Source: Caldisericia bacterium
GTDB taxonomy: Bacteria; Caldisericota; Caldisericia; UBA6126
Length of the DNA stretch: 5,213 bases
NCBI GenBank assembly: GCA_028708485.1
Contig: JAQVYZ010000093.1
Span: 1-5,213, forward strand
Reading direction: 5' to 3'
Shown: one piece after another, positions 1 through 5,213 of the stretch
How positions within the stretch are numbered: the first letter of the stretch is position 1
Layout: every line of letters starts with the position of its first letter
Program-made: the position numbers and the translations under genes
Notes under the pieces: generated by a model
Seen by the model: the letters and a program-made list of their open reading frames with translations, nothing else
What the model was told of the DNA's origin: nothing
The model's database searches: none

Positions 1-225
1 AAAGTTAAGGTAGGTACCGAATCCAAGCAAATTGTCGCTGGTATTGTGCAGCATTATATTCCGGAAGACTTAGTGAATAAAAAAATCGTTGTCGTGAATA
101 ATTTAAAACCTGCAAAATCGCGTGGTGTTGAGTCCCAGGGAATGTTACTGGCCGCATCAAATGAGCTTGGATTAACCCTGATCACCCCTGAAAAGGAAAT
201 TGATAGTGGCTCCGTTGTCAAATGA
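1..225 (+). CDS. metG: Methionine--tRNA ligase, C-terminal tRNA-binding domain (5' end outside window)
   Basis: An open frame runs from the window edge to TGA at 223-225 and gives the last 74 residues of a protein. They read as the second half of an OB-fold tRNA-binding domain (the EMAP/Trbp111 type fused to the C-terminus of many bacterial methionyl-tRNA synthetases). The landmarks are KVGTESKQIVAGI, the IVVVNNLKPAKSRGVES stretch, and SQGMLLAAS followed by a short LTLITP strand. In the family this domain raises affinity for tRNA(Met), while catalysis sits in the upstream part that is not visible here. Assignment to MetG rather than a stand-alone tRNA-binding protein (CsaA-like) rests on tatD following directly, an order common in Bacillota. 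The last bases overlap the start of tatD. Confidence 0.85.
   Translation, partial: KVKVGTESKQIVAGIVQHYIPEDLVNKKIVVVNNLKPAKSRGVESQGMLLAASNELGLTLITPEKEIDSGSVVK
193..197 (+). promoter_or_regulatory. Ribosome binding site that decides the tatD start
   Basis: AAGGA lies inside the end of metG. It is 8 bases ahead of a GTG at 206 but only 2 bases ahead of the in-frame TTG at 200. The spacing therefore favours GTG 206 as the true start. A further in-frame TTG at 215 would sit rather far away. Confidence 0.5.
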
Positions 226-1006
226 GTGCTATTTTGTTGACAGCCATGCTCATATCAATTTATTAAAGGATTCCCCGGAACATTTAAAAACTGCTCTAGA
301 ACAAAAAAATGTGAAATGGGTGTTGGTTCCCGGTTATGATTTGCCATCGTCGAAACAAGCGATGGCATTAGCCAAAAACCATGACTGGATACTGCCTGCT
401 GTGGGAATTCATCCGCATGATGCTTTTCCTGATTGGACTACATCTTTGTCTTTTATCCGTGAGCAGGCAATGCTCCATAAAATCGCCGCTATCGGGGAGA
501 TAGGTCTGGATAGCGTGAGAAGCAAAAGCCTGCCGGAAAACCAAATCAGATTATTGGAAGAACAATTGCAGATCGCGGAAGAGTTTCAATTGCCGGTCTT
601 AATACATAACAGGGAACAGGACAAAGAGGTGGATTCCGTGTTAGATCAATTTCCTAAAGTAAAAGGAATCTTGCATTGTTATTCCTCTCCCGAGGCATTG
701 GCTTTAAAAAAAATGGAACAGGGATGGTTGATCTCTTTTTCTTTTAATATTACGTATCCGAAAAGTGATTTTCTGCGTGATCTGCTGAAGAAAATCCCCC
801 TATCCTCTCTTTTGCTCGAGACAGATTCTCCCTATTTATCCCCTTTGCCTGATCGTGGAAAAAGAGATAATTCTCCCTTAAACATACCCATCCTTTATCA
901 ATGGGTAAGTGAGTATTTATCAATACCGTTGGAGGTGTTATGCGAAAAACTGATGGGCAATTTTACCGGATTGTTTTTGTCCTATTGGGGAGCGTCTCAT
1001 GATTGA
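206..1006 (+). CDS. tatD: TatD-family metal-dependent hydrolase (putative DNase)
   Basis: The product is a TIM-barrel amidohydrolase-superfamily protein of about 266 residues, normal for TatD. Members are cytoplasmic metal-dependent phosphoesterases; some have 3'-5' exonuclease activity on DNA, though the physiological substrate is often unknown. The expected metal and active-site residues are visible (numbered from GTG 206): the HxH of DSHAH (about 14 and 16), GIHPH (about 69-71), the bridging Glu in IGEIGLD (about 98), His in PVLIHNRE (about 134), His in GILHCYS (about 157) and Asp in LLETDSPYLSP (about 207). The frame is also open to a TTG at 200, but the ribosome binding site spacing favours GTG 206. 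The start lies within metG and the stop overlaps the next gene by 8 bases, so translation is probably coupled across all three. In many Bacillota this position is followed by rnmV and ksgA, which are absent here. Confidence 0.93.
   Translation: MAPLSNECYFVDSHAHINLLKDSPEHLKTALEQKNVKWVLVPGYDLPSSKQAMALAKNHDWILPAVGIHPHDAFPDWTTSLSFIREQAMLHKIAAIGEIGLDSVRSKSLPENQIRLLEEQLQIAEEFQLPVLIHNREQDKEVDSVLDQFPKVKGILHCYSSPEALALKKMEQGWLISFSFNITYPKSDFLRDLLKKIPLSSLLLETDSPYLSPLPDRGKRDNSPLNIPILYQWVSEYLSIPLEVLCEKLMGNFTGLFLSYWGASHD
987..992 (+). promoter_or_regulatory. Ribosome binding site of the Nif3-family gene
   Basis: GGGGAG within the last codons of tatD stands 6 bases ahead of the ATG at 999. It supports that start, and so the 8-base overlap with tatD. 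Confidence 0.7.
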
Positions 1007-1778
1007 CCTTTCGCTTATTACAAAAGAATTAGACGCATTATGGCAAAAACCGCTTGTAGAAGATGTCTCTTTTAATGGTTTACAAATAACTTCCCTCTCT
1101 CCGATAGAAAGAATCTATGGAGGGGTCGATGCTACGTTGGATTTTTTTAGAATGGCTCCACATCCTGATAAAGCACTTTTTTTAGTGCATCATGGATTAT
1201 TTTGGGTTGGTGGAAATCCATTGATAACCGGACCTATGTACGATAAAACTGTTTTTTTAGTCCAACATCAGTCTGCTTTGTATGCTTCTCATCTTCCCTT
1301 GGATGGGCATCCGGTTCATGGAAACAATGTCGGAATTATAAGGAAGCTCTTATTGCCTGTTGCGTCATTAGAGCCTTTTGGATCGGATGGAAGTCACACT
1401 CCTGGCTGGCAGATCAGTTCGGCAGAAGGATGGTCGTTAACTGCTATTCAAAAAAGAGCTTGCCAAGTTATCAATCCGGATTCGCTATTGCTTGCATACG
1501 GTCCTGAAATTATTCATTCGATTGCAGTTATTTCGGGAAGCGGGCATCATTTTTTCGGGGAAGCGCTTGCCAAGCAGATTGATTTATTCATTACCGGAGA
1601 ATTTGATCATCCGATGTATCTTCAAGCGAGGGATTATAAAAAGAATGTTCTTATGCTGGGACATTATGAATCAGAGAGATACGGTGTTCTTTCAATTGGT
1701 GAATATTTATCAAAAAGACTTTCTTTGGAGTTTACATTCATTGATGTTTCACCTATATTTAAAAAGAATACGAACTGA
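999..1778 (+). CDS. Nif3/YbgI-like dinuclear metal centre protein (short form)
   Basis: The 259-residue product belongs to the Nif3-like family, often labelled 'GTP cyclohydrolase 1 type 2 homolog', whose members form hexameric toroids with two metal ions per subunit. The cellular role is not settled. The family signature is complete: the N-terminal FNGLQI (25-30), the HHG motif with His64-His65, HLPLD with His98 and Asp102, ISGSGHHFFGEAL (178-190), the TGEFDHP turn (199-205), and GHYESE with His222 and Glu226. His64, His65, Asp102, His222 and Glu226 match the metal ligands known from E. coli YbgI. At about 260 residues it is the short form, without the extra domain of Bacillus YqfO (about 370 residues). 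It overlaps tatD, so it is likely co-expressed with metG and tatD. Its 3' end may hold a promoter for the next gene. Confidence 0.93.
   Translation: MIDLSLITKELDALWQKPLVEDVSFNGLQITSLSPIERIYGGVDATLDFFRMAPHPDKALFLVHHGLFWVGGNPLITGPMYDKTVFLVQHQSALYASHLPLDGHPVHGNNVGIIRKLLLPVASLEPFGSDGSHTPGWQISSAEGWSLTAIQKRACQVINPDSLLLAYGPEIIHSIAVISGSGHHFFGEALAKQIDLFITGEFDHPMYLQARDYKKNVLMLGHYESERYGVLSIGEYLSKRLSLEFTFIDVSPIFKKNTN
1731..1759 (+). promoter_or_regulatory. Possible sigma-A-type promoter inside the end of the Nif3 gene
   Basis: TTTACA (1731-1736) and TATATT (1754-1759) each match the -35 and -10 consensus at five of six positions, with an ideal 17-base spacer. Transcription would begin near 1766, about 18 bases ahead of the AGGAGGA ribosome binding site of the propeller gene. 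AT-rich coding sequence can produce such matches by chance, so this is a candidate only. Confidence 0.4.
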
Positions 1779-1783
1779 TACAC

Positions 1784-1790
1784 AGGAGGA
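1784..1790 (+). promoter_or_regulatory. Strong ribosome binding site of the propeller gene
   Basis: AGGAGGA is a near-complete complement of the 16S rRNA 3' end. Its end lies 5 bases before GTG 1796 and 8 bases before TTG 1799. Both are possible starts, and the choice changes the protein by one residue. Confidence 0.8.
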
Positions 1791-1795
1791 ATAAG

Positions 1796-3265
1796 GTGTT
1801 GAAAAAAATTATCTGTGTAGGTTTGTTAGGGATATTGTTCCTTTTGCCGGTCTCAACTCTGGCGGATGTGGTTGGGTACCGGAATGATTTGGGATTTAGT
1901 GGGGTAACGAAGGAATCTATTCGGTATCCTCTGAAGATCACTTGGGTTGAAGTAACGGGGGCTACACGATCTCATCCTGTAGTGATCGGCGATAAGCTCT
2001 ATATTGGTACAACTTGGGGATTAGTCTGTTATAATGCCAAGTGGGGAACGAAAATATGGCAGTTGATTTCGAAGGATTTTGTTCATTCCTCTCCATTTTA
2101 CATTGATGGGAAATTGTACGCCGGTTACACGAATGCTATGTACTGTGTGGATGCGAAAACTGGATTTGTACATTGGAAATACCCTACTGGTGAAAACTCG
2201 ATTAATTCTTCCCCTACAGTATTCGAGGGAAAAGTGTATTTTGGATCTAATCAGTTGATTACTTGCCTGGATGCTGCCAAAGGCATAAAATTATGGGATA
2301 TTGGATGCCCCAGCCAGATTGAACATTCTATTGCCATAGTCGATAACCAGTTTTTTGTATCCAGTAATGATATGATTTATGCATTTGGACTACAGAATCA
2401 TAATAAACTTTGGGAATACCAGCTGCCAAACAAATTACTTTATGGATTTGCCGTATCAAAAATGCGGGTATTTGTCAGTGTACATGATACTATCATCAGT
2501 CTGAATGCAAAAACAGGACAGATTGTCTGGCGAAAATTTTATCCGGGCACTGCCAGGAATGCAATCTGTTTTGATAATGAGAATGTATATGCCAGTTTTG
2601 AGCAATACCTGTATTGTTTAGATGCCTCAACTGGAAAATTCAAATGGCAATTTGAAGCAGGCTTTTTTATTGAATCTGCCCCCACCATATCAGGAAATTT
2701 TATTTGGGTTGGCGCGGATGATTTTTTGATTTATGCCATCAACCGAGAAACCGGTGAACGTGTATATTTCGTGATGACAGGTAGTACATCTTTATATACA
2801 TTGATTAATAATGGCTCATTTTTCTCTGTATCCGTTTACGGTGAATTATATGCGTATGTGCATGATGAAAAACAACAGAATTATTCTGTTGTTTTTGAAC
2901 TCTGGATCGGAAAAAATTATGCACGGCTAAACAATAGATATACCACCATCGACTCTCCTCCCTATATCAAAAATAATAGGACGATGGTTCCTTTTCGGGC
3001 GATCGGGGAAGCATTAGGGGCAGAAATCAATTGGCAACCTGAATCCAAACGAGCGACGTATGCTTTAAAAACTAAATTTATCGCTTTGTTGGTTGGTGAA
3101 AAAAATGCTTTGGTAAACGGAAAGAATGTGACAATGGAGATCCCCGCTGAAATTAAGGATGGTCGATTGTTTATTCCGCTTCGTTTTGTGACGGAGAATC
3201 TAGGGGCTAAAGTTACATGGGAAGCTACAGAAAAGAAGATCAAGATAGAATATACCTCCTCTTAA
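1796..3265 (+). CDS. Secreted PQQ-type beta-propeller protein with C-terminal stalk (copper amine oxidase N) domain
   Basis: The 489-residue product starts with a signal peptide: KK, a hydrophobic core at about 5-19, and likely cleavage after TLA at 23. Residues 45-355 form PQQ/BamB-like repeats with a period of about 39-40. Each has a '[hydrophobic]xGxxYxG' strand, a '[ILM]YxxDAxTG' strand-turn and a closing 'xxW' (KIW, VHW, KLW, KLW, VW, KW). I count seven full repeats plus a final partial one (336-355) that the N-terminal strand around ITWVEV (48-53) could complete, giving eight blades. Residues 367-487 are a copper amine oxidase N-terminal-like domain with its two typical halves, MVPFRAIGEALGA and FIPLRFVTENLGA, each followed by xxW. 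No catalytic residues of quinoprotein dehydrogenases are evident, so a binding or scaffold role in the envelope is more likely than an enzyme. It is probably co-transcribed with the deacetylase downstream. The specific function is unknown. Confidence 0.88.
   Translation: MLKKIICVGLLGILFLLPVSTLADVVGYRNDLGFSGVTKESIRYPLKITWVEVTGATRSHPVVIGDKLYIGTTWGLVCYNAKWGTKIWQLISKDFVHSSPFYIDGKLYAGYTNAMYCVDAKTGFVHWKYPTGENSINSSPTVFEGKVYFGSNQLITCLDAAKGIKLWDIGCPSQIEHSIAIVDNQFFVSSNDMIYAFGLQNHNKLWEYQLPNKLLYGFAVSKMRVFVSVHDTIISLNAKTGQIVWRKFYPGTARNAICFDNENVYASFEQYLYCLDASTGKFKWQFEAGFFIESAPTISGNFIWVGADDFLIYAINRETGERVYFVMTGSTSLYTLINNGSFFSVSVYGELYAYVHDEKQQNYSVVFELWIGKNYARLNNRYTTIDSPPYIKNNRTMVPFRAIGEALGAEINWQPESKRATYALKTKFIALLVGEKNALVNGKNVTMEIPAEIKDGRLFIPLRFVTENLGAKVTWEATEKKIKIEYTSS
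2868..2896. repeat. Perfect inverted repeat inside the propeller gene, at the domain junction
   Basis: Left arm AAAAACAACAGAAT (2868-2881) and right arm ATTCTGTTGTTTTT (2883-2896) are exact reverse complements around a single T at 2882. In RNA it would give a stem of up to about 12 pairs with a small loop, preceded by an A run and followed by a U run, like a weak intrinsic terminator. It encodes residues about 358-367, in the linker between the propeller and the stalk domain. Confidence 0.75.
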
Positions 3266-3283
3266 CCTAATAAGCGCCTTGGT

Positions 3284-4615
3284 ATGTTGATCAAGAGAAA
3301 AAAACAATCCTCTGGTCTTTTGTTTTTTTTCGGTGCAATCCTTTTTTTTCTGACCCTTCTTTTACCGGCTTTTCGCACTTTTCCGGTAGAAAAAGTATTT
3401 GAAGATCAAGCTTTTGCAGAGAGTACGATTCAAATCATCTCTAATCTGCCATTCCAGGAAAGAAGAAAACTACTGTATTCTCATTACCCATCTTTGCACG
3501 AAAATCTTTTATTAATGGCTTTGGCTGATAAAAAGCTAACCCGAACCGAGATAAAACTTATGAGATTGACATCAGACAACTATCCAACCTTTGAAATAAC
3601 CAAAGAACAGGCAGAATGGCTATTAAGAATCCAATCCATTCCGGATATGACTATTTTCTTTCAGGAAAGTATCCCATTAGAGTGTATTACTGAAATCTCT
3701 ATTGCAGAAGATATGTTTATGAATCATGAAATAAAGGTATTTCAGGAAAGTGAGAAGTCAATTCCTATTCTGATGTACCATCAGATCCATGAAACCAATT
3801 TTTGGATTACTCCAACCACTTTCAGGAAACATCTGGAGGAAATGTATCGATCAGGTTTTTGTCTGATCAGCCTTTCTGATTTTTTTAAGGGGGATTTTTC
3901 TTCCATTCCAGATGGTAGGAAGCCGATATTGATTACTTTTGACGATGCTTTTGAGAGCCAATTTACCATGACAAAGGATGGAAAACCTGCTGACAACTGT
4001 GCTGTGGGAATTATGGAAGCTTTTTCCAGAGAACATCCGGACTTTAATTGTACCGCAGCTTTTTTCCCTTATCTCAGTATTATCCCTTTTGGTCAAGTGA
4101 ACCAGGAAGAGCTTTGGTTGAAAAAATTCAAGTATTTGTGGGATAGAGGGTATGATATTGGATGCCATTCCTATTACCATACTTTTTTTGAGAAAATCAG
4201 CGAAAAAGCAATCAAGGAAGAGTTGGATTTCTTTTACAATCATCTTTCATATTATTTTCCAGATGATTACCAAAAATCTTTCTTCATAGCTTATCCGTAT
4301 GGATCATTACCAAAGAATAAACAATATATCAAGTATTATGAGTATAAAGGGAACCAAATGGTCGGAGGATTTTCTGCCTGGGGAGGACTCTCTCCTCAGA
4401 TACACCACGGAGATAGGTTTTATATTCCCAGGATCCAGGCAGATGCAGATACTTTAAATGAGATTGACACTTGGGTCAGCTACACTGTGGAATCTAAAAC
4501 GTTCATTCTACCAAAATTCTATGAGAACCGTCCTCAATTAGTGAATCTTTGGGTGCGAAAAAACAATCCTGAGAGCATAGGTCGCTATTTTTATCAATAC
4601 AAAGTTTTTGATTAA
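3284..4615 (+). CDS. Membrane-anchored polysaccharide deacetylase (NodB/CE4 type) with unassigned N-terminal region
   Basis: The 443-residue product has a basic N-terminus (KRKK) and one hydrophobic segment (about 11-30), so it is probably held outside the membrane as a type II anchored protein. Residues about 46-150 look mostly helical and match no domain I recognise. The deacetylase domain follows: PILMYHQI (161-168), TFDD with catalytic Asp220 and metal ligand Asp221, HSYYH with metal ligands His295 and His299, AYPYG (336-340), and YIPRI (380-384). CE4 enzymes remove N- or O-acetyl groups from peptidoglycan or extracellular polysaccharide using a divalent metal; the substrate here cannot be told. 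TFDDA replaces the usual TFDDG, and about 74 residues separate the Asp and His motifs, longer than in compact family members. The gene starts 18 bases after the propeller gene, in the same frame, with no clear ribosome binding site, suggesting coupled translation. Confidence 0.87.
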   Translation: MLIKRKKQSSGLLFFFGAILFFLTLLLPAFRTFPVEKVFEDQAFAESTIQIISNLPFQERRKLLYSHYPSLHENLLLMALADKKLTRTEIKLMRLTSDNYPTFEITKEQAEWLLRIQSIPDMTIFFQESIPLECITEISIAEDMFMNHEIKVFQESEKSIPILMYHQIHETNFWITPTTFRKHLEEMYRSGFCLISLSDFFKGDFSSIPDGRKPILITFDDAFESQFTMTKDGKPADNCAVGIMEAFSREHPDFNCTAAFFPYLSIIPFGQVNQEELWLKKFKYLWDRGYDIGCHSYYHTFFEKISEKAIKEELDFFYNHLSYYFPDDYQKSFFIAYPYGSLPKNKQYIKYYEYKGNQMVGGFSAWGGLSPQIHHGDRFYIPRIQADADTLNEIDTWVSYTVESKTFILPKFYENRPQLVNLWVRKNNPESIGRYFYQYKVFD

Positions 4616-4671
4616 AGCAATTACTCAAAGCTTTATTTTCTTCCGTTCTGTAAGCCTATTGCACTCTCTTT
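4616..4671. other. Short intergenic stretch with no recognised feature
   Basis: This AT-rich sequence lies between the deacetylase stop and the palindrome. I see no reading frame, promoter pair or repeat in it that I can support. Confidence 0.5.
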
Positions 4672-4712
4672 AAAAAGTGGTACAGGGGACTGTCCCCTGT
4701 ACCACTTTTTTT
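4672..4712. terminator. Palindrome acting as probable bidirectional terminator; REP-like core
   Basis: Arms at 4672-4690 and 4692-4710 are exact 19-base reverse complements around one T. The sequence has AAAAA on the left, a GC-rich centre with core GGGGACTGTCCCC, and a run of seven T on the right (4706-4712). Read on the plus strand it is a classic intrinsic terminator for the deacetylase transcript. Read on the minus strand the stem is followed by five T, serving the ATPase gene whose stop is at 4714-4716. From memory, palindromes with GGGGACNGTCCCC cores recur in intergenic regions of some Bacillota genomes, so it may be a member of a dispersed REP-like family. The window contains only one copy. 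Confidence 0.85.
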
Positions 4713-4713
4713 C

Positions 4714-5213
4714 CTAGGGATTGTTATCAAGGTGTTGGATAAATAATTCAGGATACTGGAGAAATTTCTTCATGAACTGGACAGAAGGAATCTGATCATA
4801 GGCGACTTCCTGAATAATCTCTTGTTCAAACAAGTAGATGGTTGCATTGGGAATCGCCATCAGAATTGGGGAATGAGTAGCGATGATGAATTGGTTTTCT
4901 TGTTCCAAGCTTTGAAGCATCATCATGAAAGATAGCTGGCTGATGGGAGACAACGGCGCTTCCGGTTCGTCGATCAAGTATAATCCTTTTGATACGATTC
5001 TGGACTGAAAAAATTCAATAAATCCCTCTCCATGAGAATGAGCATCCATATCTTTTCCATACCGGGATTCAATTGCATAGAGAGAATTGGCATATCCTGA
5101 ACGGGCATAGGCTCGTGCGGTGGGAGACCTATCTTTGAAGACTTCTTCTGTCTCATGCAGCGAATCTTCCATCTCCTGACGAAGTGCATTCATCTTCTTA
5201 GAATACTGGAAAA
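4714..5213 (-). CDS. AAA/ABC-type ATPase of the COG3910 type, C-terminal part (5' end outside window)
   Basis: A minus-strand frame is open from the right edge to TAG at 4714-4716. An ATG at 5191-5193 is probably internal, because the frame stays open upstream of it and the N-terminal Walker A half of the family is missing. The visible 166 or so residues carry the ABC-like second half of the nucleotide site. A signature-like SHGEGF is encoded at 5020-5037, Walker B and D-loop LYLIDEPEAPLSP at 4945-4983 (the catalytic Glu follows the Asp), and the switch-histidine motif ATHSPIL just after, with THSP at 4867-4878. This SHGE / DEPEAxLSP / THSP combination is typical of small predicted ATPases annotated COG3910, normally about 230-250 residues with no settled function. 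It is convergent with the deacetylase gene and so not part of that operon. Confidence 0.85.
   Translation of the reverse strand, partial: FQYSKKMNALRQEMEDSLHETEEVFKDRSPTARAYARSGYANSLYAIESRYGKDMDAHSHGEGFIEFFQSRIVSKGLYLIDEPEAPLSPISQLSFMMMLQSLEQENQFIIATHSPILMAIPNATIYLFEQEIIQEVAYDQIPSVQFMKKFLQYPELFIQHLDNNP

Noticed and set aside
200..202. TTG at 200 as the tatD start
   Set aside because: It lies only 2 bases after the AAGGA site; GTG 206 has normal spacing and adds no conflict with family length.
1492..1794. Plus-strand open frame of 100 codons within the Nif3-family gene
   Set aside because: It lies in another frame of a gene with full family motifs, and its sequence shows no domain or ribosome binding site.
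1759..1941. Minus-strand open frame of 60 codons across the nif3-propeller junction
   Set aside because: It is antisense to two well-supported genes, and its product has no recognisable features.
2962..3243. Minus-strand open frame of 93 codons opposite the stalk domain
   Set aside because: It is antisense to a clearly conserved domain; the frame is open only by codon bias of the plus strand.
3255..3260. CCTCCT near the end of the propeller gene, complementary to its own AGGAGG ribosome binding site 1.47 kb upstream
   Set aside because: The complementarity is only six bases over a long distance, and the same short motif occurs elsewhere in the gene; it is probably chance.
3849..3868. Small inverted repeat GATCAG ... 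CTGATC
   Set aside because: Only six pairs within coding sequence; expected by chance and without a following T run.
3781..4243. Two minus-strand open frames (71 and 130 codons) opposite the deacetylase
   Set aside because: They overlap each other and the catalytic motifs of the deacetylase, and their translations look like random low-complexity sequence.
4974..5189. Second minus-strand frame of 71 codons within the ATPase
   Set aside because: It is a shifted frame of the ATPase region, whose motifs lie in the other frame.

Overview
The window looks like a chromosomal stretch from a low-to-moderate G+C Gram-positive bacterium (Bacillota, possibly a clostridial or Peptococcaceae-type anaerobe). 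Reasons: strong AGGAGG-type ribosome binding sites, GTG/TTG starts, a secreted protein carrying a copper-amine-oxidase-N ('stalk') domain typical of Bacillota envelopes, and a metG-tatD arrangement common in that phylum. I cannot name a genus from this sequence.

Left half (1-1778), housekeeping block on the plus strand: the 3' end of a gene matching the C-terminal tRNA-binding domain of methionyl-tRNA synthetase (metG), then a TatD-family metal-dependent hydrolase whose start lies inside the metG end, then a short-form Nif3/YbgI-family dinuclear-metal protein whose start lies inside the tatD end. The overlaps imply one co-translated transcript.

Middle (1796-4615), cell-envelope block on the same strand: a secreted protein made of an apparently eight-bladed PQQ-type beta-propeller joined to a C-terminal stalk domain, followed 18 bases later by a membrane-anchored polysaccharide deacetylase with an unassigned N-terminal region. 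A sigma-A-like promoter inside the end of the nif3 gene could let this pair be transcribed separately. The two gene products plausibly act together outside the membrane on or near the wall polymer, but that is inference from adjacency and localisation.

Right end (4616-5213): a 98-base spacer with a perfect 19-base-arm palindrome between runs of A and T. It probably terminates transcription in both directions between the convergent deacetylase gene and a minus-strand ATPase of the COG3910 type, of which only the C-terminal part is in the window.

The most unusual observations are a perfect 14-base-arm palindrome inside the propeller gene, at the junction of its two domains, and the deacetylase gene lying in the same frame as its upstream neighbour, separated by one TAA and lacking a visible ribosome binding site. 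I see no CRISPR array, tRNA, rRNA, transposase or convincing new multi-gene system.
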